Origin: Virgisporangium aurantiacum
GTDB lineage: Bacteria; Actinomycetota; Actinomycetes; Mycobacteriales; Micromonosporaceae
Reading direction: 5' to 3'
Assembly: GCF_016863635.1 (NCBI RefSeq)
Contig: NZ_BOPG01000005.1
Coordinates: 62,001-126,000 of the forward strand
DNA length: 64,000 nucleotides
Below are positions 1 to 8,526 of the stretch, piece after piece (the stretch's first letter is position 1; each line of letters starts with the position of its first letter). The position numbers and the translations under genes are program-made. The notes under the pieces were generated by a model that made no database searches, had not been told where the DNA came from, and saw only the letters and a program-made list of their open reading frames with translations.

Positions 1-239
1 GCGACGAGTTCGTGGTGCTGCTGCCGTCGACGTCGCGGGCGGAGGCCCACGAGATCGAGCGGCGGATCGTGTCGGCGGTGTCGGGTGAGGACTGGAGCGC
101 GCTGGTGCCGGGCACCCCGATCAGCATCACGATCGGCTGGGCGGTGATCGGCGAGGGCGGCCTGACCCGGGTGGCCGACGCGTTCGAGACCGCCGACATG
201 GCGATGCTCAACGCGAAGGCGACGCCGCGGGCTTCGTGA
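1..239 (+). CDS. C-terminal end of a GGDEF (diguanylate cyclase-like) protein, partial
   Basis: The reading frame is open from the window edge and starts with DEFVVLLP. The two bases before it fit a Gly codon, so this looks like the end of a G-G-D-E-F signature. It continues with the family's usual tail, including SITIGWAV and a DxAMLNAK stretch. Full-length relatives make cyclic di-GMP from two GTP, but the preceding residues and any sensor domains lie outside the window. Activity cannot be judged because the first signature residues are not visible. The gene converges on the small minus-strand ORF that ends at 266. Confidence 0.75.
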   Translation, partial: DEFVVLLPSTSRAEAHEIERRIVSAVSGEDWSALVPGTPISITIGWAVIGEGGLTRVADAFETADMAMLNAKATPRAS

Positions 240-265
240 GCGCTATCGCGCCGGCCTCTTGAGCG

Positions 266-463
266 CTACCGCGCGGCGGCGATGAGCCGGGCGACCTCTT
301 CGCGCTCGCGGGCCCGCTCGCGGTCGGCGCAGACCGCGGCCCAGGCGTTGGCCCGCGCGGTCGGCACGTTCTCGGCACCCACCACGGAGACGCCGACCCG
401 GTAGATCAGCCCCGCGGCGGTCGCGACGACGGCGCGGGGACCCGCACTCAGATCAGTACTCAT
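266..463 (-). CDS. Small hypothetical protein (65 aa)
   Basis: The product has an Ala/Val-rich first half and a charged helix at the C-terminus (RERAREREEVARLIAAAR). No known domain is recognised. A GAGG ribosome-binding site lies about ten bases before the ATG at 463, which supports this start. It lies 109 bases downstream of prfA on the same strand. In many actinobacteria prmC follows prfA, but nothing here resembles that methyltransferase. The call rests on codon pattern, ribosome-binding site and position only. Confidence 0.5.
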   Translation of the reverse strand: MSTDLSAGPRAVVATAAGLIYRVGVSVVGAENVPTARANAWAAVCADRERAREREEVARLIAAAR

Positions 464-572
464 GGCATACCTCGTGCTTGCCTTGGTCGTCGCGGCCGTC
501 AGCGACGATACCGAATCGCAATCGTCTTGGACCCCTGTTTCAACTGGATGAAGTGGGCGTCACAGCCCGTTG

Positions 573-1676
573 TTACCGCCGCGTCAGGTGGTCTTCACCG
601 TCGAGCCGCGCCTTGCGATCGGCGTCGATCAGTGCTTCGAGGACGCCGTCGAGGTCGCCGGCCAGCGCCAGGTCGAGGTTGTACGCGGTGTAACCGATGC
701 GGTGGTCGCTGATCCGGTTCTGCGGGAAGTTGTACGTACGGATCCGCTCCGACCGGTCGACGGTGCGCACCTGCGACCGGCGCGCGTCGGAGGCCGCGGC
801 GGCGGCCTGCTCCTCGGCGAGCAGCGCCAGCCGGGCCCGCAGCATCCGCATCGCGCGGTCCTTGTTCTGCAGCTGCGAGCGCTCGTTCTGGCAGGAGACG
901 ACGATGCCGCTCGGCATGTGGGTGATCCGCACCGCCGAGTCGGTGGTGTTGACGCTCTGCCCACCCGGCCCCGACGAACGGAACACGTCGATGCGCAGGT
1001 CACCCGCGTCGATCTCGACCTCGGTCTCCTCCGCCTCGGCGGAGACGATCACGCCGACGGCGCTGGTGTGGATGCGCCCCTGCGACTCGGTGACGGGCAC
1101 CCGCTGCACGCGGTGCACCCCGCCCTCCCACTTCAGCCGCGACCAGACGCCGTACCCGCCGTCGGGCACGCCCCGCGTCTTGATCGCGACGGCGGTGTCC
1201 TTGAACCCGCCGAGGTCGGACTCCTGCGAGTCGAGCACCTCGGTGACCCAGCCCCGCCGCTCGGCGTAGCGCAGGTACATGCGCAGCAGGTCGCCCGCGA
1301 ACAGCGCCGACTCCTCGCCGCCCTCACCGGCCTTGATCTCGAGGATCACGTCCTTGGCGTCGTTCGGGTCACGCGGCATCAGCAGCTCGGCCAGCCGCTC
1401 CTCGATCTCCGGCAGGCGCGCCTCGAGGTCGGCCGCCTCGGCGGCGAACGAGGGATCCTCGGCCACCAGTTCACGGGCCGCTTCGAGGTCGGCCCGGGCC
1501 AGGGTGAGCTCGGTGGCCGTCTTCGCGATCGGGGTCAGCTCGGCGAACCGGCGGCCGACCTTGCGCGCGGCGACCTGGTCGGCGTGGATCGCCGGGTCGG
1601 CGAGCCGCTCCTCCAGCTCCGAGTACTCGGCGAGCAGCGCGCCGAGCCGATCGGGTCCAAACCCGTGTTCGGTCAT
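573..1676 (-). CDS. prfA: Peptide chain release factor 1
   Basis: RF1 recognises UAA and UAG in the ribosomal A site and triggers peptide release. The 367-residue length is normal. The catalytic GGQ loop is present (GPGGQSVNT, about residue 237), and the codon-reading tripeptide is PVT in [12 protein letters not shown], which matches the RF1 PxT motif rather than the RF2 SPF motif. The N-terminal helical domain and the RNYNFPQ-like C-terminal stretch (here RTYNFPQ) are also visible. It follows rpmE and rho on the same strand, the usual actinobacterial order. Confidence 0.97.
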   Translation of the reverse strand: MTEHGFGPDRLGALLAEYSELEERLADPAIHADQVAARKVGRRFAELTPIAKTATELTLARADLEAARELVAEDPSFAAEAADLEARLPEIEERLAELLMPRDPNDAKDVILEIKAGEGGEESALFAGDLLRMYLRYAERRGWVTEVLDSQESDLGGFKDTAVAIKTRGVPDGGYGVWSRLKWEGGVHRVQRVPVTESQGRIHTSAVGVIVSAEAEETEVEIDAGDLRIDVFRSSGPGGQSVNTTDSAVRITHMPSGIVVSCQNERSQLQNKDRAMRMLRARLALLAEEQAAAAASDARRSQVRTVDRSERIRTYNFPQNRISDHRIGYTAYNLDLALAGDLDGVLEALIDADRKARLDGEDHLTRR

Positions 1677-1715
1677 GTGCCACTCCCCTGGTTCGTTTCA
1701 TCCTGGGCATGCCAA

Positions 1716-1748
1716 CGCCCGCCGGCCCCTGCGGCGGGGCGGCGGGCG
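1716..1748 (-). terminator. GC-rich hairpin between rpmE and prfA
   Basis: Perfect nine-base arms (CGCCCGCCG at 1716-1724 and CGGCGGGCG at 1740-1748) surround a 15-base loop, starting 13 bases after the rpmE stop. There is no clear T-run, as is common in high-GC genomes. It may end or attenuate rpmE transcription before prfA. Confidence 0.5.
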
Positions 1749-1760
1749 CGGAACGGAAAG

Positions 1761-1997
1761 CTACTTGCCGGCCTTCTTGGCCTGAGCCTGCTGGGCCTTG
1801 GCGTACTTCTGCTGGAACTTCGCCACGCGACCGGCGGTGTCGAGCACCCGCTGCTTGCCCGTGTAGAACGGGTGGCAGACGTTGCACGTCTCGACGTGGA
1901 TCGAGCCGTTCTTCGCCGTGCTGCGCGTGGTGAAGGTGTTACCGCAGGAACAGGTGACCTCGGTGGTCACGTACTGCGGGTGGACGCCCTGCTTCAT
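1761..1997 (-). CDS. rpmE: 50S ribosomal protein L31, zinc-binding (C+) form
   Basis: The protein begins [10 protein letters not shown]. An AGAGGAA ribosome-binding site just before the ATG at 1997 rules out the longer reading. At 78 residues the length is normal. Two cysteine pairs, CSCG near residue 16 and CNVC near residue 37, mark the zinc-binding form rather than the zinc-free paralogue made under zinc starvation. The FYTGKQR segment is typical. The Lys/Ala-rich tail is common in actinobacterial L31. Confidence 0.96.
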   Translation of the reverse strand: MKQGVHPQYVTTEVTCSCGNTFTTRSTAKNGSIHVETCNVCHPFYTGKQRVLDTAGRVAKFQQKYAKAQQAQAKKAGK

Positions 1998-2147
1998 TTC
2001 CTGGTTCCTCTCGGATGATGGTCGCCGGGTCGCCGTCACCATCGCCCGCAACCTCAGTGCGGGCGACTCGGGCGTGAACCGGAACCTGAGCCAGCGGCAA
2101 TTCTGCCACGTGCTGAAACCCCGAACCGCGCCGGGTTATTTCCGGAG

Positions 2148-2177
2148 TGGGGCAGACCGGTACGTCGGCCTGCCCCA
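2148..2177 (-). terminator. Hairpin after rho
   Basis: TGGGGCAG (2148-2155) pairs with CTGCCCCA (2170-2177). It starts eight bases after the rho stop codon on the minus strand, so it probably ends the rho message. No poly-T follows. Confidence 0.5.
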
Positions 2178-2184
2178 ACCGCGA

Positions 2185-4287
2185 CTACTCCCCGGGCGTC
2201 GTCTGCGCGATCTGCATCAGGAACTCGATGTTGGTACGGGTCTTCTTCAGGCGCTCGAGGAGCACGTTCAGCGCCTCCTGCGAGTCGAGGGCGTGCAGGA
2301 CCCGCCGCAGCTTGACCACGATCGCGAACTCGTCGGGCGCGAGCAGGATCTCTTCCTTACGCGTGCTCGACGGGTCGATGTCGATCGCGGGGAAGATGCG
2401 CTTGTCGGCGATCTTGCGGTCGAGCTTGAGCTCGGCGTTGCCGGTGCCCTTGAACTCCTCGAAGATCACCGTGTCCATCATCGAACCGGTTTCGACCAGC
2501 GCGGTGGCGAGGATGGTGAGCGAGCCACCGTTCTCGATGTTGCGCGCCGCGCCCAGGAACCGCTTCGGCGGGTACAGGGCGGTGGAGTCGATACCACCGG
2601 ACAGGATGCGGCCCGACGCCGGCGCGGCCAGGTTGTAGGCACGGCCGAGACGGGTGATCGAGTCGAGCAGGACGACCACGTCGTGACCCAGCTCCACCAG
2701 CCGCTTGGCCCGCTCGATCGCGAGTTCGGCGACGGTGGTGTGGTCCTGCGGCGGACGGTCGAACGTCGAGGCGATGACCTCGCCCTTCACCGACCGCTGC
2801 ATGTCGGTGACCTCTTCGGGACGCTCGTCGACCAGCACGACCATGAGGTGGCACTCGGGGTTGTTGCGGGTGATCGCGTTCGCGATCGCCTGCAGCACCA
2901 TCGTCTTGCCGGCCTTCGGCGGCGAGACGATCAGCGCGCGCTGCCCCTTGCCGACCGGCATCACCAGGTCGATGACGCGGGTGGTGAGGATGTGCGGCTC
3001 GGTCTCCAGGCGCAGCCGCTCCTGCGGGTACAGCGGCGTGAGCTTGTAGAACTCGGGGCGGCGACGCGCCTCCTCCGGGTCCATCCCGTTGATCGTGTCG
3101 AGGCGCACCAGCGGGTTGTAGCGCTCGCGCCGCGCCTCTCCGTCGCGCGGCTGCCGCACGGCACCGGTGACGGCGTCGCCACGGCGCAGCCCGTACCGCT
3201 TGACCTGGGCCATCGCGACGTACACGTCGTTCGGGCCGCTGAGGTAGCCGGTGGTGCGGATGAACGCGTAGTTGTCGGCGCTGTCGGACTTGTTGCCGCC
3301 GTCCTTGCGCACGATGTCGAGGATGCCGGCGACCGGGACGAGCACGTCGTCGTCGGTGACCTGCGGGTCGTTGCCGCCACCGCCCTCGCTGCCCGGACCC
3401 CGCTCGTTGCGACCGCGCCGACGGTCACGGAACCGGCTGCGCCGGCCCCGCCGGCCGCCCTCGCCGTCTTCGTCGTCGTCGCGGCCCTGCTGGTCGCGCT
3501 GGTCGCCGCGGTTCTGGTCGCCACGGTTCTGGTCACCGCGGTTCTGGTCACGGCCCTGGTGGTCGCGCCCCTGCTCACGGCCCTGGTCGCGGTTCTGGTC
3601 ACGGTTCTGGTCACGGCCCTGGTCACGGCCCTGGTGGTCGCGGCCGTCGCGCTGGTTGTCGCGACCGTCGCGCTGGTCGCGATCGCGGCGCTCGCCACGC
3701 TCGCCGCCGTGGCGCTCGCCCCGCTCGTTCTGGGACCGCTCGTTCTGGCCCCGCTCGCTCTGGCCCCGCTCGTTCTGGGACCGTTCGCGCGGGCGCTCGT
3801 CGGTGGCCGACTCGCCCTGCTGAGCGGCGCGCGCGTCGGAGGACGGGCGCGGCTCGGGCGGCCCGGCCGGACGGCTGGCCCGACGGGTGCGGCCCTCGGC
3901 CGGCTCGGTGGCGGACGCTGAAGCCTGGGCGTTGGCGGCCTGCGCCACCGGCTGGTTCGCCGATGGGGCCGACTCGACCGCGATGGGCAACGGCTCGGCG
4001 GCCACCTTGGGGCGCTCCTCACGCGGGGCGGCCGCAGCCACCTCGCTGCGGGCGGCCGTGGCGGCCTGGCGCTCCTGGATAGCGGTGACGAGCTCGCCCT
4101 TGCGCATGCGGGCCGTGCCGGAGATGCCGAGCGAAGCGGCCAGGCTTTGCAGTTCTGGCAGCAACATCGACGCCAGCCCGCCACCGGCGCGCCGCCGGCG
4201 CGTGGTGCCTGCCCGCTCGGCGACCGCCGCCTCGGCGGGGGCGCCGCCGCTGGTCACGTCTGCCGTGACCTCGGTGGTCTCGCTCAA
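2185..4287 (-). CDS. rho: Transcription termination factor Rho with large Arg-rich insert
   Basis: Rho is a hexameric RNA-dependent ATPase that terminates transcription. I place the start at the TTG at 4287 (MSETTEV...), because GAGGGAAGGA lies just upstream; the frame further upstream is not Rho-like. This gives 700 residues, well above the 419 of E. coli. An N-terminal SAP-like helix region is followed by about 200 residues of low-complexity sequence rich in Arg, Asp, Gln, Gly and Asn. Then come the RNA-binding fold and the ATPase core, with Walker A PPKAGKT near residue 460 and Walker B VVVLLDSITR. Such inserts are known in actinobacterial Rho and bind RNA or promote condensation. It lies between thrB and rpmE. 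Confidence 0.96.
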   Translation of the reverse strand: MSETTEVTADVTSGGAPAEAAVAERAGTTRRRRAGGGLASMLLPELQSLAASLGISGTARMRKGELVTAIQERQAATAARSEVAAAAPREERPKVAAEPLPIAVESAPSANQPVAQAANAQASASATEPAEGRTRRASRPAGPPEPRPSSDARAAQQGESATDERPRERSQNERGQSERGQNERSQNERGERHGGERGERRDRDQRDGRDNQRDGRDHQGRDQGRDQNRDQNRDQGREQGRDHQGRDQNRGDQNRGDQNRGDQRDQQGRDDDEDGEGGRRGRRSRFRDRRRGRNERGPGSEGGGGNDPQVTDDDVLVPVAGILDIVRKDGGNKSDSADNYAFIRTTGYLSGPNDVYVAMAQVKRYGLRRGDAVTGAVRQPRDGEARRERYNPLVRLDTINGMDPEEARRRPEFYKLTPLYPQERLRLETEPHILTTRVIDLVMPVGKGQRALIVSPPKAGKTMVLQAIANAITRNNPECHLMVVLVDERPEEVTDMQRSVKGEVIASTFDRPPQDHTTVAELAIERAKRLVELGHDVVVLLDSITRLGRAYNLAAPASGRILSGGIDSTALYPPKRFLGAARNIENGGSLTILATALVETGSMMDTVIFEEFKGTGNAELKLDRKIADKRIFPAIDIDPSSTRKEEILLAPDEFAIVVKLRRVLHALDSQEALNVLLERLKKTRTNIEFLMQIAQTTPGE
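3466..3800 (-). repeat. Degenerate short tandem repeats inside rho
   Basis: The coding strand carries imperfect 9-15 base repeats encoding units such as QNRD, QGRD and NRGDQ, followed by NERGQSERG-type units. Copies of the CGGTTCTGGTCA type are nearly identical, so the tract is prone to length change. It lies wholly within the disordered Rho insert and stays in frame. Confidence 0.8.
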
Positions 4288-4561
4288 TGGATTCCTTCCC
4301 TCGTAAGGCCGGGGCTGCCCGGAATTCGCTATACGGCCGGACGGCCTCGGAAACCTGCCGAGCCCTCGGCGCGGCAGGGTTTGTGCAGCGAACGGCCGGC
4401 CCGGTTGCCTCCAACCGGAATGCCGGACCCCGCTCAGCAATGACGAATGCGTGGAGATAGCGGGTTAGGCGGCCGGCGCAGCTGGGGGTGCCAGGAGATT
4501 CGGGGTACGCCGCCCCGCTCGCGATCGCCGCGCGTAGCGGATGCTGCGGTCTAGAGCGTAA
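4288..4561 (-). other. Gene-free rho leader between thrB and rho
   Basis: These 274 bases separate the thrB stop from the rho TTG start. I see no credible ORF. The region probably holds the rho promoter and 5' leader. GC-rich dyads are present, but I cannot assign a specific regulatory element. Confidence 0.4.
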
Positions 4562-5515
4562 TCAACTCTCTCGACCTGCGGCAACAGGGTCCCGCTCGGC
4601 GTGTCCAATAGTACCCTGCGCAGTCGACGCACCGGTCGCATCGACACGCAACTGCCACACCCGCCACTCCGGACCGAAATCCGGGGCCGCGGGCAGGCCC
4701 GACCCGCTGTCACGCAGCAACGCAAGCACCGTCGGGCCGGCGCCGCTCACCACCGCCGGAATGCCCGCCCTGCGCAGGTCAGCGACCAGATCGGCCGACT
4801 GTCGCATTTCCGCCGCCCGATACTGCTGGTGCAATCGGTCCTCGGTTGCGGAAAGTAACAAATCGGGATCGGCTGTGAGCGCGTGCACGAGCAGGGCCGC
4901 CCGGGCGGCGTTGAACGCCGCGTCGGCGTGCGGCACGTCGCGCGGCAGCGCGGCCCGCGCGTGGGCGGTGAGCCCGCGCTCGGCCGGCACGTACGCCACC
5001 GGCACGATCTCCGGCGACGGCGTGAGCCGGACCGCCCGGCCGACGCCGTTCTCCTCGTAGGCGATCGTGAACCCGCCCAGCAGGCAGGGCGCCACGTTGT
5101 CGGGATGCCCCTCCAGCTCGCTGGCCAGGGCAAGCACCGCCGCGTCGTCGAGTTTCGCCGCGCCGTCGACGGTGAGCGCCCGGGCCGCGAGGATGCCGCC
5201 GACGATCGCCGCCGACGAGGACCCCAGCCCGCGCGCCTGCGGAATGTCGTTCGCGCAGCGCAGCAGCAGGCCGTCGGGCACCTCGCCGAGCAGGTCGAAC
5301 GCCGCCGCCATCGCGCGGGCCACCAGGTGCGTCTCGTCGCCGGGAAGCTCACCGGCGCCCTCGCCCGAAACCTCGACCACGACGCCGGAACCGGTGACCC
5401 GGGCCTCGACGTGGTCGTAGCGCGCGAGCGCCAGCCCGAAGGTGTCGAACCCGGGGCCGAGGTTCGCGCTGGTTGCCGGTGTGCGAACCACGACCGACGT
5501 GGAGATGAGCGCCAT
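4562..5515 (-). CDS. thrB: Homoserine kinase
   Basis: It phosphorylates L-homoserine with ATP, the step before threonine synthase. The GHMP-kinase phosphate-binding loop PQARGLGSSSAA is near residue 90, and the N-terminus TPATSANLGPGFDTFG is diagnostic. Starting at the ATG at 5515 gives 317 residues, the normal length; the 23 extra upstream residues of the longest reading are not family-like. thrB is cut off from thrC by an MFS gene and an opposite-strand gene, so it probably has its own promoter in the 97-base gap before 5613. Confidence 0.95.
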   Translation of the reverse strand: MALISTSVVVRTPATSANLGPGFDTFGLALARYDHVEARVTGSGVVVEVSGEGAGELPGDETHLVARAMAAAFDLLGEVPDGLLLRCANDIPQARGLGSSSAAIVGGILAARALTVDGAAKLDDAAVLALASELEGHPDNVAPCLLGGFTIAYEENGVGRAVRLTPSPEIVPVAYVPAERGLTAHARAALPRDVPHADAAFNAARAALLVHALTADPDLLLSATEDRLHQQYRAAEMRQSADLVADLRRAGIPAVVSGAGPTVLALLRDSGSGLPAAPDFGPEWRVWQLRVDATGASTAQGTIGHAERDPVAAGRES

Positions 5516-5612
5516 GAACGGGCATGTTATTCCCAGGCGGAAACACGTTACGGTGGGCCGGCCGGTATGAGCACGGTCATGCACCGACTACAGATCGACA
5601 ACAGGGGCAGCG

Positions 5613-6209
5613 ATGGAACAGTGGGCACTCGTCCTGGCCGACAGCGTGCTCCTCGTGGTGGCCCTCGGGGGAGCCGTTTTCACGCTGGTACGCGTCCGGC
5701 GCGTCGGCGGGCTCGCCGCGGTGCTGGCCGCCGCGGCCTGCGGCGTGCTGGTGGTGGCCGCGGTCTTCGACATGATCTGGTGGACCCAGGTCGTTCCGAA
5801 TGCGATCAGGGAGGACGAGATCGCCACGGCCGCCAACCTGAACAAGATCGGAGTTCTCGGCACCACCCTCTCGATCGCGCTCGGCGTCGGGCTGCTGATC
5901 GCGGCGACCAACGTCGCGCGGCCGGCCGCGACCGAGCCGGCGACGGCGCCACAGACCGGCTTCCCGGCGGGCGCCGCGGTGGGTTCGGCCCAGCCTCCGC
6001 TGCACCAGATCCCACAGCAGTACCAGCCCCACCAGGCGAGCCCGTACCAGCCGCAACAGCAGGCCACCCCGCAGGCGCAGCCCGCGGCCGGGTGGACGCC
6101 GCCCCAGCAGGCCCCGGGCCAGCCCGACTGGAACATCCACTCCGGCGTCTGGTCGATCCCGCGCGGCACGTTCGACCGCCCGCCACCCGACCAGCAGCAG
6201 CCGCGCTGA
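5613..6209 (+). CDS. Hypothetical membrane protein with Pro/Gln-rich tail (198 aa)
   Basis: Three hydrophobic segments are visible: about residues 6-27 and 34-53, then 80-99 after a short DMIWWTQ loop. The final 90 residues are a low-complexity Pro/Gln/Ala tail (PQQYQPHQ-type). No enzyme motif is seen. An AGGGGCAG ribosome-binding site precedes the ATG. It is the only plus-strand gene inside the threonine block, divergent from thrB and convergent with the MFS gene one base away. Confidence 0.75.
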   Translation: MEQWALVLADSVLLVVALGGAVFTLVRVRRVGGLAAVLAAAACGVLVVAAVFDMIWWTQVVPNAIREDEIATAANLNKIGVLGTTLSIALGVGLLIAATNVARPAATEPATAPQTGFPAGAAVGSAQPPLHQIPQQYQPHQASPYQPQQQATPQAQPAAGWTPPQQAPGQPDWNIHSGVWSIPRGTFDRPPPDQQQPR

Positions 6210-6210
6210 G

Positions 6211-7485
6211 TCAGGTGCGCATGACGCGCAGGGTCAACAGCCGCCAGAAGACCGCGTAGGCGACCGTCACCAGGGCGCAGACCGCCACCACCACGCGCGG
6301 CGAGACGTGGTCGACGAAGACGCCCGCGATCAGTTGACTCACCGCCACCGCCAGGGTCGCGATCATCATGTCGGTGGCGAACACGCGTCCGCGCAGCGCG
6401 TCGGGCACCTCCTCCTGCAGCGCGAAGTTCGACATCACCCAGTTGGCGCCGCCGGCCAGGTGGGCGATCGTCACCAGGATCAGGGCCAGCCAGAACCAGG
6501 TCGTCGCGGACACGCCGAGATAGGCCAGGCCGTACAGGGACATCGAGACGGCCAGCGCGGGCAGCAGCAGGTCGCGGCGCTTGAGGACCCAGCGGAACAG
6601 CAGCGGACCGATGAGCGCGCCGGCGCCGCGGGCGGCGAACAGCAGGCCGGTGCCGAGTTCGCCGATCCGGAAGACGGAGGTGGCGAGCAGCGGGAACGCC
6701 ACCAGGACGCCGTTGCCCAGGCCGACGGCGCTCTTCACGGTCACGAGAGACGCGACGCGGGGGTTGCTTCGGATGTACCGGGTCGCTTCGACGAGGGCGG
6801 GCCAGGCGCCGTCAGGCGCCTTGCCGCCGGGAGGCGGCGCCGTGTCGTGGACGCCGTATCTGTCGGACGCGCTCACGGCGTCCTCCAAAACCGGGACGAT
6901 GGCCTGGAGCGGCCCGCGGACCCGCCACACCGCGAGCGCCGACGCCAGCAGGCAGGCCACGGTGACACCGAAGCAGACGTACGGACCGACCGCCGCCGAC
7001 ACCACGCCGCCCAGCGACGCGCCGACGACGAGCATCGTGCCCCACGCCGAACCGGACAGCGCGTTGGCCGTGGCCAGGTCTTCGGGCGCGACCGTGTTGG
7101 GCAGCGCGGCCGACGCGGCCGGCGAGTAGAACGCCTTCGCGACCGCGAAACAGCCCACCGCCACGACCGCGATCCACGCCGTGCCGCTCGATCGCACGAG
7201 GAGGAGCGCGGCGACCGCGACGATCGCCGCGAGGTTGGCGACGATCATGACGCGGCGGCGGTCGACCCGGTCGGCGACCGTGCCCGTGTACGGCAGCAGC
7301 AGCGCGAGCAGCGCCATGTCGGCGGTGAGCACCAGGCCGCCCCACAGGCCGCTGCCGGTGAGGTCGGGCAGCAGCGTGAGCAGCGGGATCATGACGAACC
7401 AGTCGCCGCCGAACAGGATCAGCTCGGAGAAGAACAGCAGGCGGAAGTCGCGGTTGCGCGCGAGAACGGTAAGGACCGGAGGCAC
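6211..7485 (-). CDS. Major facilitator superfamily transporter
   Basis: This 424-residue protein has about twelve hydrophobic segments. A family-typical loop between helices 2 and 3, GTVADRVDRRRVM, resembles the MFS signature GxxxDRxGRR. It looks like the enterobactin-exporter/MFS_3 group of putative drug or metabolite exporters. The GTG start at 7485 lies nine bases after the thrC stop, so it is probably co-transcribed with hom-thrC. That position makes export of an amino acid or analogue possible, but substrate is not shown by sequence. Confidence 0.85.
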   Translation of the reverse strand: MPPVLTVLARNRDFRLLFFSELILFGGDWFVMIPLLTLLPDLTGSGLWGGLVLTADMALLALLLPYTGTVADRVDRRRVMIVANLAAIVAVAALLLVRSSGTAWIAVVAVGCFAVAKAFYSPAASAALPNTVAPEDLATANALSGSAWGTMLVVGASLGGVVSAAVGPYVCFGVTVACLLASALAVWRVRGPLQAIVPVLEDAVSASDRYGVHDTAPPPGGKAPDGAWPALVEATRYIRSNPRVASLVTVKSAVGLGNGVLVAFPLLATSVFRIGELGTGLLFAARGAGALIGPLLFRWVLKRRDLLLPALAVSMSLYGLAYLGVSATTWFWLALILVTIAHLAGGANWVMSNFALQEEVPDALRGRVFATDMMIATLAVAVSQLIAGVFVDHVSPRVVVAVCALVTVAYAVFWRLLTLRVMRT

Positions 7486-7494
7486 GCTCGCACG

Positions 7495-8526
7495 CTACGC
7501 CAGGTCGAGCGCCTTCGCCGCCGCGAGGGCTTCGGCCTGGATGGTGACCGGTGACGGTGCGGTGGCGATCGCCCACTCCGGGTCCTTCAGGCCGTGCCCG
7601 GTGACCGTGCAGACCACCGTCGAGCCGGCGGGCAGGTCACCGGCGGCCGCGGTCTGTAGCAGGCCGGCCACGCTCGCCGCGCTCCCCAGCTCGACGAACA
7701 CGCCCACCGAGCGGGCGAGCAGGCGGTAGGCGGAGAGAATTTCCCGGTCGGTGACGGCGCGGATCAGGCCGCCGGACTCGTCGCGGGCGTCGACCGCCCG
7801 CGTCCAGGACGCCGGGTTGCCGATGCGGATCGCGGTGGCGATCGTCGACGGCTCGGGAACGACCTGGCCGTTGACGATCGGCGCGGCGCCGGACGCCTGG
7901 AAGCCGAACATGCGCGGGCTCTTGTTCGACTCCTTGTATCCCATCCAGTACGCCGTGATGTTGCCGGCGTTGCCGACGGGCAGGCAGTGGATGTCGGGCG
8001 CGTCGCCGAGCGCGTCGATGATCTCGAACGCGGCGGTCTTCTGGCCGTGCAGCCGGTACTCGTTGACGGAGTTCACCAGCGCGACCGGGTAGTCGAGCGC
8101 GAGCTTGCTCGCGAGCGCGAGGCAGTCGTCGAAGTTGCCGGCGACCTGGAGCAGCTTCGCGCCGTGCACCAGCGCCTGCGACAGCTTGCCGAGCGCGATC
8201 TTGCCGGTGGGCACGAGCACGGCGCAGGTGATGCCGGCGCGGGCGGCGTAGGCGGCGGCACTCGCGCTCGTGTTGCCGGTGGACGCGCAGATGATCGCCT
8301 TGTGCCCGGCCTCGAGGGCCTTCGACACGGCGAGCGTCATGCCGCGGTCCTTGAACGATCCGGTCGGGTTCGCGCCCTCGACCTTCAGGTAGACGTCACA
8401 CCCGGTGCGGTTGCTCAACTCGGGCGCCGGCACGAGCGGCGTGTTGCCCTCGTGCAGGGTGATGACCGGCGTCGCATCGGTGACCGGTAACCGGTCCCGG
8501 AAGCCGTCGATGAGGCCTTTCCACAT
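7495..8526 (-). CDS. thrC: Threonine synthase
   Basis: This PLP enzyme converts O-phosphohomoserine to threonine. The PLP-binding lysine lies in [11 protein letters not shown] near residue 59, and [10 protein letters not shown] forms the phosphate-binding loop. The 343-residue length fits the short actinobacterial form. Its ATG directly follows the TAA of hom, so the two are probably translationally coupled. Confidence 0.96.
   Translation of the reverse strand: MWKGLIDGFRDRLPVTDATPVITLHEGNTPLVPAPELSNRTGCDVYLKVEGANPTGSFKDRGMTLAVSKALEAGHKAIICASTGNTSASAAAYAARAGITCAVLVPTGKIALGKLSQALVHGAKLLQVAGNFDDCLALASKLALDYPVALVNSVNEYRLHGQKTAAFEIIDALGDAPDIHCLPVGNAGNITAYWMGYKESNKSPRMFGFQASGAAPIVNGQVVPEPSTIATAIRIGNPASWTRAVDARDESGGLIRAVTDREILSAYRLLARSVGVFVELGSAASVAGLLQTAAAGDLPAGSTVVCTVTGHGLKDPEWAIATAPSPVTIQAEALAAAKALDLA

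Noticed and set aside
570..2018. 482-aa plus-strand ORF opposite prfA and rpmE
   Set aside because: It is antisense to two conserved genes and lacks any domain.
3466..3800. CRISPR-like repeat pattern
   Set aside because: Units are short, without unique spacers, and in frame within rho. No cas genes are present.
1882..3921. 679-aa plus-strand ORF opposite rho, Val/Leu-rich
   Set aside because: It is the antisense of rho. Its repeats mirror the Arg/Asp/Gln tract and it has no ribosome-binding site or domain.
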